Assembly (NCBI GenBank): GCA_017962825.1
Contig: JAGCUO010000096.1
Span: 1 to 63,941, forward strand
DNA length: 63,941 nucleotides
Origin: Lachnospiraceae bacterium
GTDB lineage: Bacteria > Bacillota > Clostridia > Lachnospirales > Lachnospiraceae
Direction of reading: 5' to 3'
Of the stretch, positions 26,849-36,080 are shown in pieces (the stretch's first letter is position 1; every line of letters begins with the position of its first letter). The translations under genes were made by a program, and so were the position numbers. The notes under the pieces were generated by a model. The model was given only the letters and a program-made list of their open reading frames with translations. It made no database searches and was not told where the DNA came from.

Positions 26849-29800
26849 ATGACAGGTAACGTTGTAAGACTCGGAATAGATATAGGATCAACCACCGTTA
26901 AGGTTGCATTCATAGATGAAGACGGAAATTTACTTTTTTCCGATTATAAAAGACATTTTGCCAAGATCAGAGAGACCCTCAGTGATCTTTTAAGTGATGC
27001 ATACAAAAAGCTGGGTAACAAAGAGATCCACCCCATGATCACCGGATCCGGCGGACTTACCCTGGCAAAGCATCTCGGTATTCCTTTTACCCAGGAAGTT
27101 ATTGCCGTATCCACATCCTTAAGAACCCTTTGTCCCGGTACAGATGTTGCCATCGAGCTGGGAGGTGAGGATGCCAAGATCATCTATTTTGAAAACGGTA
27201 ATGCCGAGCAGCGTATGAACGGTATCTGCGCGGGCGGTACCGGTTCATTCATAGACCAGATGGCTTCACTCCTTCAGACGGATGCCACAGGTCTCAATAA
27301 ATATGCTGAAAATTATCAGTCACTCTATACCATTGCAGCCCGCTGCGGCGTATTTGCAAAGACCGATATCCAGCCCCTCATCAACGAAGGTGCTACCAAG
27401 GAAGATCTGGCAGCCTCTATTTTCCAGGCAGTTGTTAACCAGACCATTTCGGGACTTGCCTGCGGTAAGCCTATCAGAGGTCATGTCGCATTCTTAGGCG
27501 GACCTCTCCATTTCCTTCCCGAACTGAAAAAAGCTTTCATCAGGACTTTAAAGCTTGATGATGAGCACATAATGAAAACCGACAATTCACACCTTTTTGC
27601 CGCAATGGGATCTGCCCTTTGCACTGAAGGTGATGTTTCATATTCTCTTGAGGAGATGGTTAAAAAGCTCGCATCTCCCATCAAAATGGAATTCGAAGTT
27701 GCAAGAATGGATCCTCTTTTTGCAACCGAAGATGACTACAAAGAATTCAAGGATCGTCACGATAAAACCCGCGTAGGAAAATCGGATCTTAAAGATGCCA
27801 AGGGTGATCTTTTCATGGGAATCGATGCAGGTTCCACCACCACAAAGATCGCGCTTGTTGACTCCGAAGGAAAGCTTGTTTATTCCTTCTATTCGGGCAA
27901 CGACGGAAGTCCGTTAAAGACCGCCATCAGATCCGTCACCGAGATAAAAGAAAACCTTCCCGAAGGGGCAAGAATCGCCAGAGCATGTTCTACCGGATAC
28001 GGTGAAGCTCTTCTCAAATCGGCATTCCTGCTTGATGACGGCGAGGTAGAGACGGTTGCTCACTATACCGCGGCCGCATTCTTCGATCCCAGCGTCGATT
28101 GTATCCTCGATATCGGTGGTCAGGACATGAAGTGCATCAAGATCAAAAATAATACGGTTGATTCCGTCCTTTTAAACGAAGCATGTTCATCGGGATGCGG
28201 ATCCTTCATCGAGACATTCGCAAAGTCACTTGATTATTCAGTTGTTGATTTTGCCAAGGAAGCTCTCTTTGCTCCCCATCCCATCGACCTCGGAACCAGA
28301 TGTACCGTATTCATGAATTCCAAGGTTAAGCAGGCTCAGAAGGAAGGTGCAACCGTTGCCGACATTTCCGCAGGTCTTGCTTATTCCGTTATCAAGAACG
28401 CACTCTTTAAGGTAATCAAGGTATCTGATGCTTCAGAGCTCGGTAAGAATATCGTTGTACAGGGCGGAACCTTTTACAATGATGCCGTCTTAAGAGCTTT
28501 TGAAAATATAGCGAACTGCAAAGCCGTTCGTCCCGACATCGCAGGTATCATGGGAGCATTCGGTGCTGCCCTCATCGCCAGAGAACGCTTCGAGGAAGGC
28601 TATAAGACCACCATGCTTTCTCTCGACGACATCATAGGTCTCGAATTTACTACATCCATGACCAAGTGTAAGGGATGTACCAATGCATGCCGTCTTACCA
28701 TCAACCGCTTCACCGGCGGAAGACAGTTCATCTCCGGAAACAGATGCGAACGCGGTATCGGCGGTGTTAAGAATAAGACCGGCGTTCCCAATCTTTTCGA
28801 TTACAAAATAAAGAGGCTCTTCTCCTATCAGCCTCTTGAACTTAATGATGCTCCCAGAGGAACCGTAGGTATCCCCAGAGTCCTTAACATGTATGAGGAT
28901 TATCCTTTCTGGTTTACCTTCTTTACAAAACTGGGATTCAGGGTTGTACTTTCACCTGCATCAACAAGAGCGATTTACGAACTCGGTATCGAATCCATTC
29001 CTTCCGAGTCCGAATGTTATCCCGCAAAGATATCCCACGGACATATCGAGTGGCTTATCAAGCAGAACGTGGACTTCATCTTCTATCCCGCTCTCTTTTA
29101 CGAAAGAAACGAATTCAAAGAGGCAGGAAACCACTACAACTGCCCCATTGTCACTTCATATTCCGAAAATATCAAAAATAATGTAGAGGCCATAACCACA
29201 GGGCAGGTCGTATTCAAGAATCCTTTCATGAACTTCTCATCCAAGGAAACCATTAACTACGCCCTGAAAAAAGAATTCGATGCGATTCCCCCTTCAGAGA
29301 TAGAAGCTGCCGTTTCCGATGCATGGGATGAACTTGCCAAGGCCAGAAAAGATGTATCGGATGAAGGTGATAAGGCTCTTAAATATCTGGAAGAAACAGG
29401 CAAGCACGGTATAGTTCTTGCAGGCCGTCCTTACCACTGCGATCCCGAGATCAACCACGGTATTCCCGATCTCATCACTTCATACGATATTGCAGTTCTT
29501 ACCGAGGACTCCATCTCCCATCTCGGAAATGTAGACAGACCTCTTATAGTAATGGATCAGTGGATGTACCACTCAAGACTCTATGCTGCGGCTTCTTATG
29601 TAAGGACCGTAGATAATCTGGATCTTGTACAGCTCTTCTCATTCGGATGCGGACTTGATGCGGTTACCACCGATCAGGTTAATGACATTCTCTCAGGCTC
29701 GGATAAGATCTATACATGCCTTAAGATCGATGAGGTTAACAACTTAGGTGCTGCAAGGATCCGTATCAGATCTCTTCTGTCCGCCATCAAGGTAAGAGAA

Positions 29801-31090
29801 AAGCAGGGAAAGACTCACGTAACAAGACCCACCAATATCGAGAAGGTGATCTTTACCGAGGAGATGAGACAGAATTACACCATCATCTGTCCTCAGATGT
29901 CTCCCATTCATTTCGATGTACTTGAGCCAGCATTCAGATCCGCAGGCTATAACCTTGTTGTACTTGAAGATAGCGACAAGAATGCAATAGATACCGGACT
30001 TAAATATGTTAATAACGATGCATGCTATCCTTCACTTCTGGTTGTGGGACAGCTCATGCAGGCAATTGAATCCGGTAAATATGATGTTGATAAGACTGCT
30101 CTCATCATCACCCAGACAGGCGGCGGATGCAGAGCTACCAACTATATCGGATTTATCAGAAGAGCCCTGAAGAAAGCAGGTCTTGAGAAGATACCCGTAA
30201 TCTCGCTTAATCTCGGAGGAATCGAGGTCAATCCGGGCTTTAAGATCAATCTTGATATGATCTACAGGCTCGCACTAGGTGCAACCTTCGGCGATATCTT
30301 CATGAGATGCGTATACCGCATGCGCCCTTACGAGCTTGAAAAAGGAGCCGTAAATGCGGTACATGAAAAGTGGGTAAAGATCTGTCAGGATTTCCTTTCC
30401 ACGAAAAAGAAACCAAACTTCTTCAAGTTCCGCAATATGTGCAGGGAAATGATAAGGGAGTTTGACGCCGTTCCCGTAAACGAGGAACTGGTTAAACCTA
30501 AAGTAGGAATCGTAGGTGAGATCCTGGTTAAGTATTCACCTTCCGGTAACAACCATCTGGTAGAGCTTCTTGAAAATGAAGGTGCGGAGGCTGTATCACC
30601 GGATCTTATGGATTTCATGCTGTACTGCTTCTATAATCAGGTATACAAAGCAGATGAGCTTGGAATGAGCAAGAAAGCAAAGAGATATTGTAACCTGGGA
30701 ATATGGGCTATAGAAAAGCATCTTCGAGGTATCTGCACAAAGGAGTTTAAGAAGTCAAAGCACTTTACTCCTCACACTCCCATCAAGGAAATCGCAGAGC
30801 TGGCAAAGCCCATCGTATCCATCGGCAATCAGACAGGTGAGGGATGGTTCCTGACAGGTGAGATGATCGAACTGATCCATGACGGTGTTCCCAACATCGT
30901 ATGTTGTCAGCCTTTTGCATGTCTCCCCAATCACGTTGTAGGAAAGGGAGTCATCAAGGCAATCCGCCACGCTCATCCCGGATCAAACATCGTTGCCATC
31001 GATTACGATCCCGGCGCATCGGAGGTCAACCAGCTGAATCGTATCAAACTTATGCTGGAAGCGGCTAAGAGAAAACTTAAAGAACAATAA
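26849..31090 (+). CDS. Acyl-CoA dehydratase activase-related protein (double ATPase, HgdB-like fusion)
   Basis: A 1413-residue fusion. Two BcrAD/BadF-type ASKHA ATPase domains (GIDIGSTTVK near residue 10; GIDAGSTTTK near residue 324), each with an activator-type loop (CAGGTGSFIDQ; CSSGCGSFIE), are followed by a cysteine cluster CKGCTNACRL (about 607) with GNRCERG, a DUF2229 domain, and a C-terminal HgdB-like dehydratase region. The family links ATP hydrolysis to low-potential electron transfer at Fe-S clusters; the substrate here is unknown. ATG at 26849 has GAGG upstream; a TTG 12 bp earlier is less likely. A palindromic repeat follows the stop. Confidence 0.88.
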   Translation: MTGNVVRLGIDIGSTTVKVAFIDEDGNLLFSDYKRHFAKIRETLSDLLSDAYKKLGNKEIHPMITGSGGLTLAKHLGIPFTQEVIAVSTSLRTLCPGTDVAIELGGEDAKIIYFENGNAEQRMNGICAGGTGSFIDQMASLLQTDATGLNKYAENYQSLYTIAARCGVFAKTDIQPLINEGATKEDLAASIFQAVVNQTISGLACGKPIRGHVAFLGGPLHFLPELKKAFIRTLKLDDEHIMKTDNSHLFAAMGSALCTEGDVSYSLEEMVKKLASPIKMEFEVARMDPLFATEDDYKEFKDRHDKTRVGKSDLKDAKGDLFMGIDAGSTTTKIALVDSEGKLVYSFYSGNDGSPLKTAIRSVTEIKENLPEGARIARACSTGYGEALLKSAFLLDDGEVETVAHYTAAAFFDPSVDCILDIGGQDMKCIKIKNNTVDSVLLNEACSSGCGSFIETFAKSLDYSVVDFAKEALFAPHPIDLGTRCTVFMNSKVKQAQKEGATVADISAGLAYSVIKNALFKVIKVSDASELGKNIVVQGGTFYNDAVLRAFENIANCKAVRPDIAGIMGAFGAALIARERFEEGYKTTMLSLDDIIGLEFTTSMTKCKGCTNACRLTINRFTGGRQFISGNRCERGIGGVKNKTGVPNLFDYKIKRLFSYQPLELNDAPRGTVGIPRVLNMYEDYPFWFTFFTKLGFRVVLSPASTRAIYELGIESIPSESECYPAKISHGHIEWLIKQNVDFIFYPALFYERNEFKEAGNHYNCPIVTSYSENIKNNVEAITTGQVVFKNPFMNFSSKETINYALKKEFDAIPPSEIEAAVSDAWDELAKARKDVSDEGDKALKYLEETGKHGIVLAGRPYHCDPEINHGIPDLITSYDIAVLTEDSISHLGNVDRPLIVMDQWMYHSRLYAAASYVRTVDNLDLVQLFSFGCGLDAVTTDQVNDILSGSDKIYTCLKIDEVNNLGAARIRIRSLLSAIKVREKQGKTHVTRPTNIEKVIFTEEMRQNYTIICPQMSPIHFDVLEPAFRSAGYNLVVLEDSDKNAIDTGLKYVNNDACYPSLLVVGQLMQAIESGKYDVDKTALIITQTGGGCRATNYIGFIRRALKKAGLEKIPVISLNLGGIEVNPGFKINLDMIYRLALGATFGDIFMRCVYRMRPYELEKGAVNAVHEKWVKICQDFLSTKKKPNFFKFRNMCREMIREFDAVPVNEELVKPKVGIVGEILVKYSPSGNNHLVELLENEGAEAVSPDLMDFMLYCFYNQVYKADELGMSKKAKRYCNLGIWAIEKHLRGICTKEFKKSKHFTPHTPIKEIAELAKPIVSIGNQTGEGWFLTGEMIELIHDGVPNIVCCQPFACLPNHVVGKGVIKAIRHAHPGSNIVAIDYDPGASEVNQLNRIKLMLEAAKRKLKEQ

Positions 31091-31093
31091 TAG

Positions 31094-31159
31094 TGAAAGC
31101 GGGGACGTACCCCTTTGTCAGGAGGATCTTCCTGACAAAGGGGTACGTCCCCACTGTCA
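31094..31159. repeat. 66-bp palindromic REP-like element, copy 5
   Basis: Arms gcggggacgtaccccttt / aaaggggtacgtccccac with inner gtcagga / tcctgac. Located between two convergent genes: 3 bp past the activase stop and 10 bp past the lipoprotein stop. The outer tagtga / tcacta extends the dyad by three bases on each side. Confidence 0.92.
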
Positions 31160-31169
31160 CTATTGTCAT

Positions 31170-31763
31170 CTATATTTCAGTTAATGAAAGAAGATAATGA
31201 AGAAAATCGTTGAGTTCATCGGGACCATAATCGGATCCACTATATCCAACCCCATATAGTGTGATCACTTCACCGTTTTTGAACTGAAAATACAATCTCC
31301 AAACATGACTATATTCAGTTCGGTTATACCACCCTTGTATTTCTTCCGAATTGACATCATAGGTATCGCCCCACCAACCTTCTGCATTATAATCCTTCAA
31401 TTTTGCAATTATCTCCGATTTTAGCTCCTCATCGGCCGGTCTAACTGCCCTACTGACATTAGCTACATAAGAAGATTGATTAAAGACATATCCGTTGCTA
31501 AAATCAAAAATTATATAATCCTCACCTTCTTCAAAGCGACTGTATATTATGATGTTCAAGTCGTCTATATTTTCTTCTGATAGACTCTTCTCACTATTTC
31601 CGGTCACAAGATTTTTATATGTAATTATTTCCGTTCCATCATATTCATATTTTTCAGGTAGCATCATACTATTATCTTCATTCGCAGAATCGTTTTGCAA
31701 TGAACACCCGATAAGAAAAATCAATAATAGTGAAAAAACACAGAAAAATCTCTTTATGCGCAT
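31170..31763 (-). CDS. Hypothetical lipoprotein
   Basis: A 197-residue predicted lipoprotein: signal peptide with lipobox LIGC (Cys20), then a soluble domain with no family recognised. The C-terminal half (QGWYNRTEYSHVWRLYFQF, then FKNGEVITLYGVGYSGSDYG) has a regular beta-strand pattern. It is visibly AT-richer than its neighbours, has no operon partner and is bracketed by two palindromic repeats, so it may be an acquisition. Confidence 0.7.
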   Translation of the reverse strand: MRIKRFFCVFSLLLIFLIGCSLQNDSANEDNSMMLPEKYEYDGTEIITYKNLVTGNSEKSLSEENIDDLNIIIYSRFEEGEDYIIFDFSNGYVFNQSSYVANVSRAVRPADEELKSEIIAKLKDYNAEGWWGDTYDVNSEEIQGWYNRTEYSHVWRLYFQFKNGEVITLYGVGYSGSDYGPDELNDFLHYLLSLTEI

Positions 31764-31804
31764 TTGTTTTCCCCTTTAATCATTACAACCATCAGCCATA
31801 ACAG

Positions 31805-31869
31805 TTACAATAGGGACGTGCCACTGTGTCAGCTGAACCTTCTGACAAAGGGGTACGTCCCCACTGTCA
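31805..31869. repeat. 65-bp palindromic REP-like element, copy 6
   Basis: The right arm ggggtacgtccccactgtca is intact but the left arm (ttacaatagggacgtgcc) has several mismatches, so this copy is decaying. It lies 5 bp past the radical SAM stop codon and 41 bp upstream of the lipoprotein start codon. Confidence 0.82.
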
Positions 31870-31874
31870 CACTG

Positions 31875-32741
31875 TCACATAATTTTCTTGATTTCATTAA
31901 GTACACGTTTTTTATCCCCTGTCCAGAGAGGTGCCACAAGAATTTTCTTAGGGCCGTCACCGGTCAGTCTGTGGACCACGACATCATCGGGGATGAGAGG
32001 CAGGAGTTCTTTTAACAGTTCCATATACCCTTCCATTGTCATAACAGGGACTTTGCCTGCTTTGTAATCTTCATAAAGATCGGTTCCCTTAAGGACATGA
32101 AGTAACTGAAGTTTGATGCCCTGAACACCTGATGAGCAGACGTAGTTTACTGTGGCTTTCATGTCTTCATGTGTTTCTCCCGGAAGTCCAAGGATCACAT
32201 GAACTATCACCTCTATTCCCAGTGCTCTCAGCCTTTTCACACACTCATCATAAACGGGAAGGTCATAGCCTCTTCTGATATATTTTGCAGAACTCGGATT
32301 AATTGTCTGAAGTCCCAGTTCTATCCATATGGGCTTTATCTTATTAAGCTCGCCCAGCAGTGCGTACATCTCATCGGAAATGGAATCGGGTCTCGTCCCG
32401 ATGGAAACCGCCACCACATCATCGGGCTCCATGGCCTGTCTGTAGACCTTCTCCAGATAATCTATATCTCCGTAAGTATTGGTAAAGCTCTGGAAATATG
32501 CGATATACTTGGCATCCGGTCCTGTTTTGGCGGATACTCTCTTCTTAGCTTCATCAATCTGCTCGGGAATGGATTTTCCTCTGCATGCGGCAAAATCTCC
32601 GGAACCGCCTTCGGAGCAGAAAATACAGCCTCTGGTATCGACTTTTCCGTCTCTTACCGGGCAGGTTACATCAGCTTGGATCGACAATTTGTAGACCTTG
32701 CAACCGAATCTGTTTTTTAAATGATCGTTTAAAGTAACCAT
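31875..32741 (-). CDS. TIGR01212 (YhcC-like) radical SAM protein
   Basis: A 288-residue radical SAM enzyme related to the Elp3 clade. The iron-sulfur cysteines are in CPVRDGKVDTRGCIFC, with the wide first spacing typical of TIGR01212/YhcC. Downstream landmarks include AYFQSFTNTYG, SIGTRPDSI and VHVILGLPGET. The reaction of this family is not settled. Single gene; a palindromic repeat follows its stop codon. Confidence 0.9.
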   Translation of the reverse strand: MVTLNDHLKNRFGCKVYKLSIQADVTCPVRDGKVDTRGCIFCSEGGSGDFAACRGKSIPEQIDEAKKRVSAKTGPDAKYIAYFQSFTNTYGDIDYLEKVYRQAMEPDDVVAVSIGTRPDSISDEMYALLGELNKIKPIWIELGLQTINPSSAKYIRRGYDLPVYDECVKRLRALGIEVIVHVILGLPGETHEDMKATVNYVCSSGVQGIKLQLLHVLKGTDLYEDYKAGKVPVMTMEGYMELLKELLPLIPDDVVVHRLTGDGPKKILVAPLWTGDKKRVLNEIKKIM

Positions 32742-32859
32742 ATGGGAATCACACTTTTTTGAACAACTTAAGGCAAATAATACCTATTGATTATTGTCCC
32801 TCAGTTTAATACTCTGTAAGTACGTTTTAAATATATCATATAAGTACAGGGAGAATCTT

Positions 32860-34038
32860 ATGCTTGATTTTAAATATTTTGCTCCGACAAAAGTTCTTTT
32901 CGGCAGAAATACCGAGGAAAAAGTTGCGGATCTTATCAAAGAATTCGGCGGAACCAAAGTCCTCATACACTACGGCGGAGGAAGCGTTATCCGCTCCGGT
33001 CTCATGGACAAGGTTACCGGAATCCTCGATGAAACCGGGATCAAATATGTAAAACTTGGCGGTGCGGTTCCCAATCCCCGTCTCAGCCTTGTTTACGAAG
33101 GAATCGAACTTGCGAAAAAAGAAAACGTTGATTTCCTCCTGGCGGTAGGCGGAGGAAGCGCCATCGATTCCGCAAAGGCTATCGGATACGGCCTTGCAAA
33201 CAACGGAGATGTATGGGATTTCTATTCAGGGAAGCGAAAAGCTGCAGGATGCACTCCCCTTGGAGTGATCTTAACCCTTGCTGCAACCGGCAGTGAAATG
33301 AGCGACTCATCCGTTATCACCAAGGAAGACGGGCTTATCAAAAAGGGATACAGCTCGGATTTCGGGCGTGCAAGATTTGCCATCATGAATCCCGAGCTTA
33401 CCATGACTCTTCCCGATTATCAGACCGCATGCGGATGCACGGATATCATGATGCATACCATGGAAAGATATTTCCATAACGGAGAATGCATGGAGCTAAC
33501 CGACTCAATGGCTGAAGCTTTACTGCGTACCGTAAAAGAAAACGCTTGTTTACTTCGTGATGATCCCTCAAATTACGAAGCAAGAGCAGAGGTTATGTGG
33601 GCGGGAAGTCTTTCTCACAACGGACTTACAGGATGCGGAAGTGACGGCGGAGACTGGATGACTCACAAGCTGGAGCACGAACTCGGAGCATTATATGATG
33701 TGGCTCACGGTGCGGGACTGGCTGCCATTTGGGGAAGCTGGGCAAGATACGTTTATAAAGACTGCCTGCATCGTTTCAAGAGATTTGCCATTAACGTAAT
33801 GGGAGTTGAAAATAAAGGAACCGATGAAGAAATCGCCCTTGCAGGCATCGAAGCAATGGAGGATTTCTACAGACAGATAAACATGCCCACCAATCTTAGG
33901 GAATTGGGAGTAAAAGCCACAGACGAAGATCTGGTTCTCATGGCTCATAAATGTGCCGTAGCTTTAGGCGGTGGCAAGGGCTCAGCCAAGTTCCTCAGAG
34001 AGGACGATATGCTGGCGATCTATAGGGCAAGTATGTAA
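32860..34038 (+). CDS. Iron-containing alcohol dehydrogenase (BDH/YqhD type)
   Basis: NAD(P)H-dependent reductase of aldehydes, 392 residues. Seen: FGRNTEEK at the N-terminus, the cofactor motif GGGSAIDSAKAIG, and the metal-site histidines in MTHKLEHELGALYDVAHGAGLA. The closest named relatives are butanol dehydrogenases and YqhD, usually NADPH-specific. The ATG at 32860 has GGGAGA 7 bp upstream; the longer frame to 32794 is unsupported. Single gene, divergent from the radical SAM gene. Confidence 0.93.
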   Translation: MLDFKYFAPTKVLFGRNTEEKVADLIKEFGGTKVLIHYGGGSVIRSGLMDKVTGILDETGIKYVKLGGAVPNPRLSLVYEGIELAKKENVDFLLAVGGGSAIDSAKAIGYGLANNGDVWDFYSGKRKAAGCTPLGVILTLAATGSEMSDSSVITKEDGLIKKGYSSDFGRARFAIMNPELTMTLPDYQTACGCTDIMMHTMERYFHNGECMELTDSMAEALLRTVKENACLLRDDPSNYEARAEVMWAGSLSHNGLTGCGSDGGDWMTHKLEHELGALYDVAHGAGLAAIWGSWARYVYKDCLHRFKRFAINVMGVENKGTDEEIALAGIEAMEDFYRQINMPTNLRELGVKATDEDLVLMAHKCAVALGGGKGSAKFLREDDMLAIYRASM

Positions 34039-34048
34039 CAGATAATGG

Positions 34049-34114
34049 TGACAATGGGGACGTACCCCTCTGTCAGGAAGGTCGTCCTGACAGAGGGGTA
34101 CGTCCCCATTGTCA
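34049..34114. repeat. 66-bp palindromic REP-like element, copy 7
   Basis: Near-perfect inverted repeat; inner arms cccctctgtcagga / tcctgacagagggg, extended outward by gg / cc. Begins 10 bp past the alcohol dehydrogenase stop codon and 12 bp before the pseI promoter. Confidence 0.92.
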
Positions 34115-34125
34115 CCCGGCCCCAT

Positions 34126-34154
34126 TTGATAAAACCTCCCGTAAATGCTAAAAT
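34126..34154 (+). promoter_or_regulatory. Promoter of the pseI operon
   Basis: TTGATA -35 box, exactly 17-bp spacer and TAAAAT -10 box, about 36 bp upstream of the pseI start codon. Each box differs from consensus at one base. Confidence 0.65.
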
Positions 34155-34190
34155 TTTAGAGGTTTAAGATCACATCTTACGGAGAAAAAA

Positions 34191-35222
34191 ATGTTTCATT
34201 TATATGACTGCCTTGATAGAGGCGAAGTATATATAATAGCCGAAATGTCGGCAAATCACGGCGGTTCTCTGGAGAACGCTCTAAAGATCGTTAGAGAAGC
34301 CAAGAAGGCCGGGGCAGATTGTCTTAAGATCCAGACCTACACCGCGGACAGTCTTACGATCGACTGCGACAATGATTATTTCAAGATCAAAGGCGGATTG
34401 TGGGACGGATACAAGCTTCACGATCTTTATAATGATGCTCTCACACCCTACGAATGGCACAAAGCCATAAAGGATGAGTGCGATAAAGTCGGTATCGATT
34501 TCCTTTCAACACCTTTTGATAAAGATGCTGTTGATTTTCTGGAAAAACTTGGAATCGAATGCTATAAGATCGCAAGCTTTGAGATGGTGGATCTTCCGCT
34601 CATCGAATATGCCGCATCCAAAGGAAAGCCCATGATCATCTCTACGGGAATGTCCACCGTTGAAGAGATGAAAGAAGCTATAGAAGCATGCAAGCGGGCC
34701 GGGAACGATAAGATCGTAATGCTCAAATGCTGCAGCGAATATCCCGCTCCCTGGGAGGATATGCATCTTGGAAACATCCCCGATATGAAGGAAAAGCTGG
34801 GTGTTCCCATCGGACTCTCCGATCACTCCGCAGGCAGCCTCGGCGCTGTTGTAGGAACCGTTCTCGGAGCATGTGTGATTGAAAAACATATCAAGATCGA
34901 GGGTGTGGAAAGTGCGGATTCCAAATTCAGCATGCCCATCGAAGAATTTGCCCAGATGGTAAAGGATGTAAGAAATGCCACTCTAATCCGCAAAGGTCCA
35001 TGCTATGAACTTACTCAGGGTGAAAAGAATTCCATGATCTTCAGAAGAAGTCTTTTTGCCGTTGAAGATATCAAAGAAGGCGAGAAATTCACAGAAGAAA
35101 ATCTTGGCATTATAAGGCCGGGATACGGTATCCTTCCAAAATACAAAAATGGTCTTGTGGGAACCGTTGCGAAACGTGATATCAAAAGGGGTGAGCCCAT
35201 CACTGAAGATGATCTTCCCTGA
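34191..35222 (+). CDS. pseI: Pseudaminic acid synthase
   Basis: Condenses a 2,4-diacetamido-2,4,6-trideoxy-altrose with phosphoenolpyruvate to give pseudaminic acid. The 343 residues match the PseI branch of the NeuB family: CLKIQTYTADSLTIDC, FLSTPFDKDAVDFL, YKIASFEMVDLPLI, and a C-terminal SAF/antifreeze-like domain (about 285-343, ending ITEDDLP). Length fits PseI better than NeuB or LegI, though these cannot be separated with full certainty. CGGAG precedes the ATG. Confidence 0.9.
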   Translation: MFHLYDCLDRGEVYIIAEMSANHGGSLENALKIVREAKKAGADCLKIQTYTADSLTIDCDNDYFKIKGGLWDGYKLHDLYNDALTPYEWHKAIKDECDKVGIDFLSTPFDKDAVDFLEKLGIECYKIASFEMVDLPLIEYAASKGKPMIISTGMSTVEEMKEAIEACKRAGNDKIVMLKCCSEYPAPWEDMHLGNIPDMKEKLGVPIGLSDHSAGSLGAVVGTVLGACVIEKHIKIEGVESADSKFSMPIEEFAQMVKDVRNATLIRKGPCYELTQGEKNSMIFRRSLFAVEDIKEGEKFTEENLGIIRPGYGILPKYKNGLVGTVAKRDIKRGEPITEDDLP

Positions 35223-35266
35223 AGATATAGATTCAAAGTCAAAGGTTTTATTTTTCGGAGGTTATT

Positions 35267-35497
35267 ATGGCTAAAAGTATTCTTGATGTTAACGGCGACG
35301 GAAAAGTAGATCTTAAAGATCTTGATGCGGCATCCAAAAAGACCGGGATCACCAGTATCGATGATCTTGCAAAGCTTGCAAAAAAAGCCGGAATCAACAA
35401 TGTCGACGATCTTAAAAAGCTCGCTTCCAAAAACGGAATAAACGATCTCGGAGATCTTAAGAAAGCTGCTGAGAAGCTTGGAATAAAGGGTATCTGA
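35267..35497 (+). CDS. Small EF-hand/dockerin-like helical repeat protein
   Basis: Not a recognised family. The 76 residues open with one calcium-loop motif, DVNGDGKVDLKD (residues 7-18: D7, N9, D11, G12, V14, D15, D18), as in dockerins and EF hands. Four tandem 15-16-residue repeats follow, of form xxDLxxLAxKxGIxx (for example IDDLAKLAKKAGINN and VDDLKKLASKNGIND). There is no signal peptide. CGGAGG lies 7 bp upstream of the ATG and the gene is only 5 bp before the formyltransferase, so expression is likely. A calcium-gated scaffold or carrier is speculation. Confidence 0.8.
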   Translation: MAKSILDVNGDGKVDLKDLDAASKKTGITSIDDLAKLAKKAGINNVDDLKKLASKNGINDLGDLKKAAEKLGIKGI

Positions 35498-35502
35498 CGA
35501 AT

Positions 35503-36072
35503 ATGATATTACTTCTCAGTAATAACGATAATGTAAAACTGCTTAAAGACAGACTGGATAAGGATTACGAAGTTGTCCTGTATCATGATAAGATCACGCC
35601 GGAATACATAAAGGAACTTAATCCGGAGATCGTTATCAGTTACAATTATTCCCACATCGTAAAAGAAGATGTGATAGATCTTTTGGGTGACAGGATCATC
35701 AATCTGCACTGCTCTCTTCTGCCGTGGAATAAGGGCGCTTCACCTAATATCTGGAGTTTTATAGAAGATACGCCCAAGGGTGTAACGATCCATGTTCTTG
35801 AAAAGGGACTGGACACCGGAAGACTTCTTCTTCAGGAAGAAGTATCATTCGATGAGGACACTGAGACCCTTGCATCTTCCTACAACAAGCTTCAGGAAAC
35901 CATAGTCGATCTTCTCTGCTCGAATTTTGAGGATATACTTGCGGGAAATATAGTTCCCGTAGAACAAAAAGGCGAAGGCTCCTATCACAAAACCTCCGAC
36001 CTTAAAGCTCTTCTAAGCGGAAGAGAGATCGATTATAACATGACTATAAGCGAATTTAAAAAGTTTATATGA
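35503..36072 (+). CDS. Formyltransferase family protein
   Basis: A 189-residue N10-formyltetrahydrofolate-dependent transferase of the Fmt/PurN fold. The catalytic signature NLHCSLLPWNKGASPN (Asn and His) and the downstream LEKGLDTGRLL with its Asp are intact. It is too short for Met-tRNA formyltransferase, and a true fmt lies at 60151. Its place after pseI suggests N-formylation of a nonulosonic acid or of its amino-sugar precursor. It shares the pseI transcript and converges on pseF. Confidence 0.85.
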   Translation: MILLLSNNDNVKLLKDRLDKDYEVVLYHDKITPEYIKELNPEIVISYNYSHIVKEDVIDLLGDRIINLHCSLLPWNKGASPNIWSFIEDTPKGVTIHVLEKGLDTGRLLLQEEVSFDEDTETLASSYNKLQETIVDLLCSNFEDILAGNIVPVEQKGEGSYHKTSDLKALLSGREIDYNMTISEFKKFI

Positions 36073-36080
36073 TGACAATG

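Noticed and set aside
35503-36072. Second Met-tRNA formyltransferase or PurN
   Set aside because: Too short for Fmt, which is present at 60151, and lacking purine operon context; the pseI link points to a sugar substrate.
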